From: Desertivirga xinjiangensis
Lineage (GTDB): Bacteria > Bacteroidota > Bacteroidia > Sphingobacteriales > Sphingobacteriaceae
Length of the DNA: 64,000 bases
Assembly: GCF_024436435.1 (NCBI RefSeq)
Contig: NZ_JAFMZP010000003.1
Span: 124,001 to 188,000 of the forward strand
Direction of reading: 5' to 3'
Position numbers and translations under genes: made by a program. The notes under the pieces were generated by a model, which had not been told where the DNA came from, ran no database searches, and was given only the letters and a program-made list of their open reading frames with translations. This document shows, in pieces, positions 35,211 through 43,646 of this stretch (positions are counted from its first letter, which is position 1; every line of letters starts with the position of its first letter).

Positions 35211-36050
35211 TTATGCGCCTAACTGCACACGTTTGAAAGCAGTAACAGTTAAACCTTTTGATACGCTGTCTAAGAACTGAGCGATAGTTTTAGAAGAATC
35301 TTTAACAAACTCCTGGTTTAATAAAGTAGATTCTTTGTAGAATTTGTTCAGTTTACCAGCCGCGATTTTTTCAACCATTTCTTCAGGCTTGCCTTCGGCA
35401 CGGATCTGCTCTTTAGCAATTTCCAGCTCGCGCTCAATAGTGCGGGCATCAACATCACCTTTGTCAATAGCAACCGGGTTCATTGCAGCAATTTGCATTG
35501 CAACATCTTTTCCAGCTTCATCGACACCAGCAGCATCAGCAGTTAGAGCAACTAATACTCCTAAACGGTAATTACCATGAATGTAAGCAATTACTTTCTC
35601 TCCAGACACTGTCTCGAATTTAGAAACACCAATTTTCTCACCGATCTTACCAGTTTGGTCAAGGATCAGGTCAGAAAGCTTTGTTCCGTTTAATTCCAGA
35701 GCAGTAAGCTCATCAGCCGAAGCGGCATTATTTTCTATAGCCAAATCAGCAATGCTGTTAGCAAAAGCGATAAAATCCGCATTCTTTGCAACGAAATCAG
35801 TTTCGCAGTTAACCTCTACTACGATACCGCGTTTTCCATCAGCAGTAGTTTTAGCAATTACAACACCTTCGTTAGACTCACGATCCTGACGGCTTGCAGC
35901 TACTTTAGCACCTTTTTTACGAAGGTAATCGATAGCAGCTTCGAAATCGCCATTAGCTTCAATTAAAGCTTTTTTGCAATCCATCATACCTGCACCAGTT
36001 TGCTGGCGTAGTTTGTTTACGTCTGAGGCGGAAATTTGTACTGTAGACAT
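35211..36050 (-). CDS. tsf: elongation factor Ts
   Basis: A 279-residue nucleotide exchange factor for EF-Tu. VNKLRQQTGAGMMDCKKALIEANGDFEAAIDYLRKKG is the family's N-terminal domain, with the invariant TGAGMMDCKKAL. The VNCETDFVAKN and IHGNYRLGVLV segments follow. It is downstream of rpsB, as in most bacteria, but separated by a repeat-bearing spacer of about 97 bases. Confidence 0.97.
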   Translation of the reverse strand: MSTVQISASDVNKLRQQTGAGMMDCKKALIEANGDFEAAIDYLRKKGAKVAASRQDRESNEGVVIAKTTADGKRGIVVEVNCETDFVAKNADFIAFANSIADLAIENNAASADELTALELNGTKLSDLILDQTGKIGEKIGVSKFETVSGEKVIAYIHGNYRLGVLVALTADAAGVDEAGKDVAMQIAAMNPVAIDKGDVDARTIERELEIAKEQIRAEGKPEEMVEKIAAGKLNKFYKESTLLNQEFVKDSSKTIAQFLDSVSKGLTVTAFKRVQLGA

Positions 36051-36068
36051 GTTCTTTTTCTTTTAAAA

Positions 36069-36147
36069 CACCCAAACCCCCTAAAGGGGGCTTGGAGTAA
36101 ATTTATTTATAAAAATATTATTATTCCCCTGTTGGGGATTAAGGGAC
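36069..36147. repeat. two palindromic repeats in the rpsB-tsf spacer
   Basis: CCCAAACCCCCTAAAGGGGGCTT (36071-36093) and TTCCCCTGTTGGGGATTAAGGGA (36124-36146) are short G/C palindromes of a kind dispersed in Sphingobacteriales genomes. They lie inside the rpsB-tsf transcript and may tune the ratio of the two messages. Confidence 0.65.
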
Positions 36148-36969
36148 TTATTCAGCTGAACCTTCGCCTGCTTCCGCAGTTACTTTAGGTTCTGCACGAG
36201 GAGCTTCTTTAGCTTCAGCACCGCTATCGATTTTAGCTTTAGCTGCTGCAGCTTCTTTTTCAGCCTCATCCTCTTTATCGCGTTTACGCTCATCTAAACC
36301 TTCCTGAATCGCTTTCACGATAATGTCAGTAATTAACTGGATAGATTTAGTTGCATCGTCATTCGCAGGGATAGGAAAGTCGATGTTAGATGGATCTGAG
36401 TTAGTATCTACCATTGCGAAAGTAGGCACATTTAACTTTAGAGATTCAGTAACAGCAATGTGTTCCTTTTTAACGTCTACCAAGAATAATGCAGCCGGAA
36501 GACGATTTAAGTCAGCAATACCACCCAAAAGAGTTTCTAACTTAATACGCTCACGCTGAATCATTAACTTCTCTTTCTTCGATAATACGTCAAAAGTACC
36601 GTCTTTAGTCATCTTATCGATGTTCGACATCTTTTTGATTGACTTACGTACTGTAGCGAAGTTAGTTAACATACCACCTAACCAACGCTCGGTTACGAAA
36701 GGCATGTTCACTGATTTAGCTTGCTGAGCAACGATGTCTTTTGCTTGCTTTTTAGTAGCAACAAATAACACTTTGCGTCCAGACTTCACGATTTGCTTAA
36801 TCGCAGCCGCAGCTTCTTCAAGCTTTGTTAAAGTTTTATTTAAATCTATGATATGGATACCATTGCGCTCCATGAAAATGTACTGAGACATTTTTGGATC
36901 CCATTTACGGGTAAGGTGACCAAAGTGTACACCTGCATCAAGTAAATCCTGATATGTTGTTCTAGCCAT
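36148..36969 (-). CDS. rpsB: 30S ribosomal protein uS2
   Basis: A 273-residue uS2. DAGVHFGHLTRKWDPKM, RKVLFVATKKQAKDIV, ERWLGGMLTNF and the DTNSDPSNIDFPIPANDDA segment are diagnostic. A charged Ala/Glu-rich tail of about 45 residues follows the core, as in other Bacteroidota. Unlike almost all genes here, it has a perfect Shine-Dalgarno sequence 8 bases upstream. Confidence 0.97.
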   Translation of the reverse strand: MARTTYQDLLDAGVHFGHLTRKWDPKMSQYIFMERNGIHIIDLNKTLTKLEEAAAAIKQIVKSGRKVLFVATKKQAKDIVAQQAKSVNMPFVTERWLGGMLTNFATVRKSIKKMSNIDKMTKDGTFDVLSKKEKLMIQRERIKLETLLGGIADLNRLPAALFLVDVKKEHIAVTESLKLNVPTFAMVDTNSDPSNIDFPIPANDDATKSIQLITDIIVKAIQEGLDERKRDKEDEAEKEAAAAKAKIDSGAEAKEAPRAEPKVTAEAGEGSAE

Positions 36970-36977
36970 TGTCTGAT

Positions 36978-36984
36978 CCTCCTT
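36978..36984 (-). promoter_or_regulatory. strong Shine-Dalgarno sequence before rpsB
   Basis: AAGGAGG on the minus strand, 8 bases before the rpsB ATG. Bacteroidota ribosomes normally hide the anti-SD sequence and their genes lack such sites, so it stands out. It may have a regulatory rather than a routine function. Confidence 0.8.
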
Positions 36985-36987
36985 AAA

Positions 36988-37374
36988 TTAACGTTTACTA
37001 AATTGAAATCTTTTACGAGCCTTTTTACGACCTGGTTTCTTACGCTCAACCATTCTGGCATCGCGGGTCATAATTCCTTTAGCTCTCAATCCTGATTTAG
37101 TTTCCGGATCCAGTTCAACAATAGCTTTTGCAATTGCTAAACGAACAGCTTCCGCTTGTCCTTTAACACCACCACCAGCTACATTTACTTTAACATCAAA
37201 TTTACCGGCAGAACCAGAAACCTCTGTAGATTGTGTAACGATGAATTGTAATGGTAAGGTTGGGAAGTACTCTTTATAATCTTTACCGTTTACGGTAATG
37301 TTGCCGCTACCATCGCTTAAATAAATGCGGGCAACTGCAGTTTTTCTTCTTCCTGAAGTGTTTGTAGTTGACAT
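36988..37374 (-). CDS. rpsI: 30S ribosomal protein uS9
   Basis: A 128-residue uS9. The N-terminal GRRKTAVARIYLSDGSG and the C-terminal RKKPGRKKARKRFQFSKR (tail reaching the P-site tRNA) identify it. It is 13 bases after rplM; the rplM-rpsI pair is near-universal. Confidence 0.97.
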   Translation of the reverse strand: MSTTNTSGRRKTAVARIYLSDGSGNITVNGKDYKEYFPTLPLQFIVTQSTEVSGSAGKFDVKVNVAGGGVKGQAEAVRLAIAKAIVELDPETKSGLRAKGIMTRDARMVERKKPGRKKARKRFQFSKR

Positions 37375-37387
37375 TTCTTTTCTCTAA

Positions 37388-37831
37388 TTAAAGTTTGATT
37401 TCTTTTGGACTCTGTGCGGCATGAGGATGCGCTGCACCTGCATAAACATGTAGGTTTTTGAAAATTGCACGGCCCAAACGATTTTTAGGTAACATACCAC
37501 GAACAGCTTTCTCAATGATGCGCTCTGGATGTTTCGCCAATAACTCCTTAGGAGAAATGAAACGCTGACCACCTGGATAACCAGTGTAACGAACGTAAGT
37601 TTTGTCACTTAGTTTGTTTCCTGTCAGTTTAACCTTGTCTGCATTGATAACAATAACGTTATCTCCACAGTCTACGTTTGGGGTGAAAGTAGGCTTGTGT
37701 TTACCACGGATCATCATCGCGATCTTAGTAGACAAGCGCCCCAAAATCTCGCCCTGAGCGTCAACAACTACCCATTCTTTGTTGACCGTCTGTTTGTTGG
37801 CAGAGACAGTTTTGTAACTTAACGTATTCAC
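37388..37831 (-). CDS. rplM: 50S ribosomal protein uL13
   Basis: A 147-residue uL13. WVVVDAQGEILGRLSTKIA, GKHKPTFTPNVDCGDNVIVINA and VRGMLPKNRLGRAIFKNLHVYAGAAHPH are characteristic. First gene of the cluster, with a clear promoter 55 bases upstream. Confidence 0.97.
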   Translation of the reverse strand: MNTLSYKTVSANKQTVNKEWVVVDAQGEILGRLSTKIAMMIRGKHKPTFTPNVDCGDNVIVINADKVKLTGNKLSDKTYVRYTGYPGGQRFISPKELLAKHPERIIEKAVRGMLPKNRLGRAIFKNLHVYAGAAHPHAAQSPKEIKL

Positions 37832-37885
37832 TTGCTTGATATTAAATTAATTAAACAATATACTATACCCCTTAAATTGGGACTG

Positions 37886-37916
37886 CAAAGATAGGCTAAA
37901 TACTTTAATTGTCAAG
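37886..37916 (-). promoter_or_regulatory. promoter of the rplM-rpsI-rpsB-tsf operon
   Basis: On the minus strand CTTG (37916-37913), then exactly 19 bases, then TATCTTTG (37893-37886), matching the Bacteroidota consensus TTTG-N19-TAnnTTTG. The 5' leader to rplM would be about 50 bases. Confidence 0.8.
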
Positions 37917-37933
37917 CTATTGAAAAAGAAATA

Positions 37934-39211
37934 TTAATTTTCTCCGGCGTGAATCTCCTTCAAGCCCAGAGGAACCAGTACCCTGGTTTTAAAGTAGGTA
38001 ACGGTTACCACCAGCAATGTCATGCTTCCTCCGAACACCACAGCTGGCACTATCCCCATTAACTTCGCAGTTAATCCTGATTCAAAGGCACCGATTTCAT
38101 TTGATGAACCTATAAACATCGAATTGACTGCCGACACCCGCCCCCGCATTTCATCAGGTGTAAGAAGCTGCATAATAGTGGAGCGGATAATCACACTCAC
38201 ACTATCAAAAACTCCCTCAAAGAACAGGAAAATTAAGGTGAGATAGAAGTTTGTTGACAGTCCATAACAAATTATTGACACCCCAAAACCTGTCACGGCA
38301 AGCAATAGATTTCTCCATGGCTTATCCATTGGTGAATGCCTCGCCATAAATAACATGGTGAGCACCGCACCAAGGGCAGGAGCAGCCCTTAGCATTCCGA
38401 ATTGCTCTGCTCCAACATGCAGCACTTCACTCGCAATAACCGGAATTAACGCAACGGCACCACCAAAGAATACCGAAAAAAGATCAATGCTCATAGCTCC
38501 AAGCATCATCTTACTGTTAAATACAAAGCGGATACCTTCTGATAAACTTTTTACGATATTCTCTTTCGGGATGAAATTTGGTGGACGCTTCTTTATAAAA
38601 AAAGTACAGCAAAACGAAGCTGCAAGAAGGACCAGCACAACAAAAAAAGTCACTGATATTCCTCCATACGCATATATTAACCCACCCGTGGCCGGACCAG
38701 CGATAGAAGCGATCTGCCAGCTAGTACTGTTCCACGTGGAAGAATTTGGATAATGCTCCCTGGGTATGATAAGGGCCATCAGCGAGAAAACTGCAGGTCC
38801 TAAAAATCCACGGGCTATACCTATTGAAAAGATCATTGCATAAATAAGCCATACTACATGTGAATTGCCTATCTGTGCCGAAAATTGCGGCAAAGTAATT
38901 AGGAAAAGCACTCCCGAAGAAATGAACATTCCGGATAAAATACATTTGAGCAAGAAGGTCTTTTCAGATTTATCAGCTACATATCCACCATACAGTGCAA
39001 TCCCGATAGCAGGAATGGCTTCTGCAAGTCCTATCATTCCAAGGGAAAGGGGATCTTTTGTGAGATGATATATATACCAGCCAATAACCACAGCCTGGAT
39101 TTGATAAGCAAATGTTAGAAAAAATCGCATTCCCAGGAATGAACGGAATTCAGGAAAGCGCAATGCAATATAGGGGTCTGTTTTGGGGCTCGTACTAGGG
39201 TCTGTTTCCAC
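37934..39211 (-). CDS. MFS transporter (EntS/MFS_3-like)
   Basis: A 425-residue major-facilitator protein with about 12 hydrophobic helices. The loop between helices 2 and 3, GLAEAIPAIGIALYGGYVADKSEKTFLL, carries the G-x-x-D-K-S type motif A of the MFS_3 exporter branch, and the loop DEMRGRVSAVNSMF is the counterpart in the second half. Export of a small molecule or siderophore is possible; the substrate is unknown. It stands alone between recG and the ribosomal operon. Confidence 0.87.
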   Translation of the reverse strand: METDPSTSPKTDPYIALRFPEFRSFLGMRFFLTFAYQIQAVVIGWYIYHLTKDPLSLGMIGLAEAIPAIGIALYGGYVADKSEKTFLLKCILSGMFISSGVLFLITLPQFSAQIGNSHVVWLIYAMIFSIGIARGFLGPAVFSLMALIIPREHYPNSSTWNSTSWQIASIAGPATGGLIYAYGGISVTFFVVLVLLAASFCCTFFIKKRPPNFIPKENIVKSLSEGIRFVFNSKMMLGAMSIDLFSVFFGGAVALIPVIASEVLHVGAEQFGMLRAAPALGAVLTMLFMARHSPMDKPWRNLLLAVTGFGVSIICYGLSTNFYLTLIFLFFEGVFDSVSVIIRSTIMQLLTPDEMRGRVSAVNSMFIGSSNEIGAFESGLTAKLMGIVPAVVFGGSMTLLVVTVTYFKTRVLVPLGLKEIHAGEN

Positions 39212-39293
39212 GGATATTAATAAGTTCTATTTTGCCGAAATAAGCTATGTGTATAAAACAAACATATAACAACCAAAACTACTGCAAAGAATT

Positions 39294-41399
39294 TTATGAA
39301 ATATTGTTCCATGTAATTCCATTGTCTTTTTTGATAAAGAAATCGTTGAGCAGCCGGTTTTCTTCCGCTTTCAATTCAGGATCCCTTTCAAATATCTGAA
39401 TAACTTCCTCCCGTGCGGCTTGCAGGATTTTTTGGTCCTGGGCTAGATCCGCTAGTTTCAAATCAAGAACACCACTTTGTTGGGTGCCCTCAATATCTCC
39501 CGGCCCCCGCAGCTGCAAGTCAATTTCAGAGATCTCAAAGCCGTCAGTACTTTTAACCATGGTTTGCAGTCTTATCTTACCTTCACGACTTAACTTGTTA
39601 CCGCTCATTAACACACAATAGGATTGTTCGGCACCTCGTCCAACCCTTCCCCTCAACTGGTGTAGCTGCGACAGGCCAAAACGTTCGGCATTCTCAATTA
39701 CCATGACACTGGCATTTGGAACGTTTACTCCTACCTCAATCACAGTTGTAGCAACCATGATCTGGGTCTCACCTTTTACGAAACGCTGCATTTCGAAATC
39801 TTTGTCCGCCGGCTTAAGCTTTCCATGCACTATACTTATCTTGAATTCGGGCAATGGAAAAAAATTTGATATAGCTTCTATTCCTGCTTCCAGATGCAAC
39901 AGATCCAGCTTTTCACTTTCTTTAATCAATGGATAAACCACATACACCTGGCGTCCTTTAGCTATTTCCTGGCGCATGAAACCATACATCCGCAAGCGCT
40001 GGCTTTCAAACAAGTGTATCGTTTTTATCGGCTTCCTGCCGGCAGGCAACTCATCAATTACTGACACATCCAGATCACCATATAAGGTCATAGCTAAGGT
40101 CCTGGGGATAGGAGTCGCTGTCATCACCAGTATATGCGGAGGTATTTGATTTTTTTTCCAAAGCCTCGAACGTTGCTGTACTCCAAACCTGTGCTGTTCA
40201 TCAATTACCGCTAAGCCCAGGCTTTTGAACTGAACTTCATCTTCAAGCAAAGCGTGCGTTCCTATCAGGATATGCAAAGTCCCGTCTAATAATGCATCGT
40301 GAATCTTTTTCCTTTCCCTTTTAGGGGTTGAACCGGTAAGTAAGGCAACCTCCACGAAGCCCACCCCAAGCAACTGCTTTATCGAGTGGTAATGCTGCTG
40401 AGCAAGGATCTCGGTGGGAGCCATCATACAAGCCTGACAATCATTATCAAGTGCCAGCAACATACTCATCAAAGCTACCGCCGTTTTGCCACTTCCTACA
40501 TCCCCCTGAATTAATCTATTCATCTGGATTCCCCTTTGGGTATCCATCCGTATTTCTTTAATTACACGCTTCTGAGCATTAGTTAGTTCAAACGGAAGCT
40601 TTTCATTATAAAAGGTGTTGAATTTCTCGCCAACCTGTCCGAAAACACGCCCGCGGAATTTCTGGGTACGAAGCAACTTATTCTTTAGCAGCTTTAGCTG
40701 GATAAAAAACAGTTCTTCAAATTTAAGTCGCTTCCTGGCGGTATCCAGCAATGCCGTGTCAGGGGGAAAGTGAATATTCAGAATGGCAGTTTTCCTATCA
40801 GGCAGATTAAATTTTTTAAAAATATATTCTGGTAAAGTTTCTTCTATATCTTTAAGGATCAACTCGAGCAAGACACTCTGAAGTTTTTGAATACCCTTGG
40901 TATCAAGAGAGAATTGTTTGAGCTTCTCCGTAGAACTATAAACAGGCTGCAGGGTAAGATTGCCAGTTTTTTTTGCTCCCGGATTATACAGCTCCAGTTC
41001 TGGGTGAGGCATGGAGATCCGCCCGTTGAATTCATTAGGCTTTCCAAATGCAATATAAACACTTCCAGGTTGAAGCGTTCTGTCCAGCCAGTTAATACCC
41101 TGAAACCACACCAACTCCAAAACACCGGTATCATCTTTTAGCCTGGCAACAAGTCTCTTTGATCGTTTTTCACCGATGATTTCCTTCGACACCAACCTGC
41201 CAATGACCTGCAGTGAGGAAAGCTCGGCAGTTAGCTCATTAATTTTATAGAACTTAGTACGGTCGACGTACCTGAATGGGAAGTGATACAGGAGATCTCT
41301 ATAAGTAAATATTCCCAGCTCTTTTTTTAAGACATCAGCTCTTTGGGGACCTACTCCCTTAAGGTATTCAATAGGCGTTTGGAGAGTATGAACTGCCAA
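39294..41399 (-). CDS. recG: ATP-dependent DNA helicase RecG
   Basis: A 701-residue branch-migration helicase for stalled forks. The wedge/OB domain fills about 1-240. The helicase core has LIQGDVGSGKTAVA (Walker A), VIDEQHRFG (DEQH variant of DEAD), VMTATPIPRTLA, VATTVIEVGVNVPNA and QLRGRVGRG. The C-terminal EISEIDLQLRGPGDIEGTQQSG is RecG-specific. It is 8 bases after the RidA gene, suggesting co-transcription. Confidence 0.96.
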   Translation of the reverse strand: MAVHTLQTPIEYLKGVGPQRADVLKKELGIFTYRDLLYHFPFRYVDRTKFYKINELTAELSSLQVIGRLVSKEIIGEKRSKRLVARLKDDTGVLELVWFQGINWLDRTLQPGSVYIAFGKPNEFNGRISMPHPELELYNPGAKKTGNLTLQPVYSSTEKLKQFSLDTKGIQKLQSVLLELILKDIEETLPEYIFKKFNLPDRKTAILNIHFPPDTALLDTARKRLKFEELFFIQLKLLKNKLLRTQKFRGRVFGQVGEKFNTFYNEKLPFELTNAQKRVIKEIRMDTQRGIQMNRLIQGDVGSGKTAVALMSMLLALDNDCQACMMAPTEILAQQHYHSIKQLLGVGFVEVALLTGSTPKRERKKIHDALLDGTLHILIGTHALLEDEVQFKSLGLAVIDEQHRFGVQQRSRLWKKNQIPPHILVMTATPIPRTLAMTLYGDLDVSVIDELPAGRKPIKTIHLFESQRLRMYGFMRQEIAKGRQVYVVYPLIKESEKLDLLHLEAGIEAISNFFPLPEFKISIVHGKLKPADKDFEMQRFVKGETQIMVATTVIEVGVNVPNASVMVIENAERFGLSQLHQLRGRVGRGAEQSYCVLMSGNKLSREGKIRLQTMVKSTDGFEISEIDLQLRGPGDIEGTQQSGVLDLKLADLAQDQKILQAAREEVIQIFERDPELKAEENRLLNDFFIKKDNGITWNNIS

Positions 41400-41407
41400 T
41401 GTGCTTT

Positions 41408-41797
41408 TTAATCCTGATCGTGCTTTATCGCTGTTACTGAGATCTCAACATTAACTCCTTTGGGCAAGCCGGCCACGGCAACAGTTTCGCGGGCAGGAAA
41501 CTCGCCTGTAAAATATGAACCATAAATCTCGTTCACTTTTGGAAACAGAGACATATCAGAAAGGAAAATGGAGGTTTTAACTATGTCATTAAAACTGAAA
41601 GATGCCTCGTTTAAAATAGCACTTACATTCTTCAGTACCTGGTGGGTTTCCTCTTCAATTGACGACACTACCAGTTGATTTGTTTCAGAATCTATTGCGA
41701 TCTGCCCCGACACATACAGACTCCCGTTTACGAGAACCGCTTGATTATATGGGCCTATTGGAGCCGGTGCATTGGATGTATTGATAATTATTTTCAT
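41408..41797 (-). CDS. RidA-family enamine/imine deaminase
   Basis: A 129-residue Rid protein. APAPIGPYNQAVLVNGSLYVSGQIA, the catalytic Arg in FPARETVAVAGLP and the VEISVTAIK end identify the RidA branch, which hydrolyses reactive 2-aminoacrylate from PLP enzymes. It acts as a cytosolic trimer. It lies upstream of recG on the same strand. Confidence 0.93.
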   Translation of the reverse strand: MKIIINTSNAPAPIGPYNQAVLVNGSLYVSGQIAIDSETNQLVVSSIEEETHQVLKNVSAILNEASFSFNDIVKTSIFLSDMSLFPKVNEIYGSYFTGEFPARETVAVAGLPKGVNVEISVTAIKHDQD

Positions 41798-41849
41798 GAG
41801 TTTTATTTGCTAATCATAACAGACGATGAATCGTTTCTTTTATGCAGTT

Positions 41850-41925
41850 CGTCATCCTGAACTTGTTTCAGGATCCCTTGAATAATATTTAGCTCAAGTG
41901 ATCCTGAACCTGTTTCAAAATGACG
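41850..41925. repeat. 76-base palindromic repeat (GTCATCCTGAAC type)
   Basis: CGTCATCCTGAACTTGTTTC and its continuation to 41875 face an inverted, slightly diverged copy at 41900-41925 ending AAATGACG. The GTCATCCTGAACTTGTTTCA word is a well-known dispersed repeat in Bacteroidota and other genomes. The pair makes a BIME-like unit between RidA and the 47-residue protein. Confidence 0.8.
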
Positions 41926-41972
41926 CAAAAAACAAGTCCCGGTGTTATTTCAATTTTTGTGCTTGCAAACAT

Positions 41973-42116
41973 TTACCTTTTCAAGACAAACCAATCGATT
42001 AATTTGTAAATCAGCCCTGCGAGAAACATAATAATAGCCGTAGCATTTATTATATGCATCACTTTTAAATTAAAACTCTCCGGGCGATTTGGATCTTTCT
42101 TCCTGAAAAAGTACAT
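41973..42116 (-). CDS. 47-residue membrane protein (DUF6728-like)
   Basis: A 47-codon ORF with a charged N-terminus (MYFFRKKDPNRPESFNLKVMH) followed by one membrane helix (IINATAIIMFLAGLIYKLI) and a short basic end. The RRKDPNRP-type start followed by a helix resembles the DUF6728 family of small Bacteroidota proteins. It begins just after the ompA terminator, so it may be expressed by read-through or from its own promoter. Function unknown. Confidence 0.72.
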   Translation of the reverse strand: MYFFRKKDPNRPESFNLKVMHIINATAIIMFLAGLIYKLIDWFVLKR

Positions 42117-42126
42117 ATACAAACAT

Positions 42127-42159
42127 AAAAAAAGAGGGCTTCTTTTGAAAGCCCTCTTT
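42127..42159 (-). terminator. terminator after the OmpA-family gene
   Basis: On the minus strand AAAGAGGGC (42159-42151) pairs with GCCCTCTTT (42139-42131), followed by a T-run. Perfect 9-bp stem. Confidence 0.9.
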
Positions 42160-42183
42160 CGATAATATGCTTAATATACTATA

Positions 42184-43485
42184 TTATCTTTTGATTTCAA
42201 CACGACGGTTTTGAACACGTCCTTCTTCTGTAGCATTAGAAGCGATTGGACGGCTTTCACCGTAAGCTTTTACACTGATACGGTTTGCATCAACACCAGA
42301 GTTAACCAAGTAAGTTTTTACAGAGTTAGCTCTATCGCGAGATAAGTTAACGTTGTAAGACTCAGTTCCTTCAGCAGATGCGTGACCATCTAAACCAATT
42401 TTAGCAGCAGAGTTAGCTCTTAAATCAGAAGCAACTTTGTCTAAAGCAGGGTAAGATGAGGTTTTAAGCACTGAGCTGTCAAATTCAAACTGGATGTTGC
42501 CGTAAGGATTTGCAGCAGAAGCTAATGAATCAGCGTTAGGGAACTTGATAGTACGACCAGAACCGTCAACAACTGCACCAGCAGCACTGTTAGGCTCTTT
42601 GTCAAACTTGTCAGAAACACCATCACCATCAGCATCAGCAGAAAGTTGATTTACTGTGTTTTCTAAAGTGCTTACGCGAGTTTTTAAAGCTTCAACTTCC
42701 TGACGTAAAGTAGGATCTTTTAATTCATCATACATTACAGCAATTGGGTTAGTGTAAAGCAAGCTAGGTTTAGCTTTATTACCCAAAGCAAACTCTAAAC
42801 CAGCGTAACCATAAGACCATCTGTCTTTGTTAGAAGAACCATTATCAAATGCTCCGTCAAGGTCATCATTGTCTAGGAAGTTAGCAGTGTAACCTAAGTT
42901 TAAAGTAATAACGTTACTCAACTTGAAGTTAGCACCTACACCTACTGGAATGAATAATGCATCCTCGCCATCGTTTCCTGCAACCGGAATCCTTTGAGAT
43001 TTAACATCGTAGCTAGCTATACCGGCACCGGCTTCACCATAGAAGTTAACATTTTTAGTTCTGCTTAAGAAACTAACGTTTCCAAAAGAAGCCACACCTT
43101 TTAAAGCGATTGCATAGTGCAATTCAGTTTGGAAACCTGTAGATGCTGCTCCGGGAGGATTCGAAACATCTGCATCACCATTTAATTTACCACGGTGGAA
43201 ATCCAATTTAGCAGCAAAGCCATGAGTGAATTGTTTCTTAATGAATGCTCCATAACCGAAGTCCATTTCCCACTCATTGTAATCGTTAGATCCAAAAGGA
43301 ATGATTGGAGCTAATACTCCGCCATTTACTCCAATTGACCATGTTCTGTACTGGCTACTACCACCAAATACCGTGGTGGTAGGGGCAGAAGTTGTTGCAG
43401 TTGCATCCTGAGCAGAAGCGGTGCTAACACCGGCTAATGCTAAAGCTGATACCGCAAAAACTTTCTTTAATGTAGAATAATTCAT
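42184..43485 (-). CDS. OmpA-family outer-membrane protein
   Basis: A 433-residue porin-like protein. Signal peptide 1-25 (ending ASAQD), then an eight-strand-type beta-barrel to about 240, a short coiled linker (EVEALKTRVSTLENTVNQL), a thrombospondin-type-3 calcium motif (DADGDGVSDKFDKEP) and a C-terminal OmpA peptidoglycan-binding domain (FEFDSSVL, GHASAEGTESYNVNLSRDRANSV, RRVEIKR). It should anchor the outer membrane to peptidoglycan. The strong promoter suggests an abundant protein. Confidence 0.93.
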   Translation of the reverse strand: MNYSTLKKVFAVSALALAGVSTASAQDATATTSAPTTTVFGGSSQYRTWSIGVNGGVLAPIIPFGSNDYNEWEMDFGYGAFIKKQFTHGFAAKLDFHRGKLNGDADVSNPPGAASTGFQTELHYAIALKGVASFGNVSFLSRTKNVNFYGEAGAGIASYDVKSQRIPVAGNDGEDALFIPVGVGANFKLSNVITLNLGYTANFLDNDDLDGAFDNGSSNKDRWSYGYAGLEFALGNKAKPSLLYTNPIAVMYDELKDPTLRQEVEALKTRVSTLENTVNQLSADADGDGVSDKFDKEPNSAAGAVVDGSGRTIKFPNADSLASAANPYGNIQFEFDSSVLKTSSYPALDKVASDLRANSAAKIGLDGHASAEGTESYNVNLSRDRANSVKTYLVNSGVDANRISVKAYGESRPIASNATEEGRVQNRRVEIKR

Positions 43486-43533
43486 GCTGTGTTTTTTTTA
43501 AGGTTAAACAATTTTTAATTGTGTAATTTTTTA

Positions 43534-43564
43534 CAAAAATAAATATAAGTTTGATTTTGCCAAA
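43534..43564 (-). promoter_or_regulatory. strong promoter of the OmpA-family gene
   Basis: On the minus strand TTTG (43564-43561), exactly 19 bases, then TATTTTTG (43541-43534): a perfect match to the Bacteroidota housekeeping consensus. Leader length about 43 bases, AT-rich. Confidence 0.85.
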
Positions 43565-43646
43565 TCATCCAAATATTGTTCCAATTTCTTCAGCATAAAC
43601 AAGAATCGCAAAGAAAGGTTTTATAAATAACCAAAATCGTAATAGA

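Noticed and set aside
38355-38753. 132-codon plus-strand ORF
   Set aside because: Antisense to the MFS transporter; no start context or motifs.
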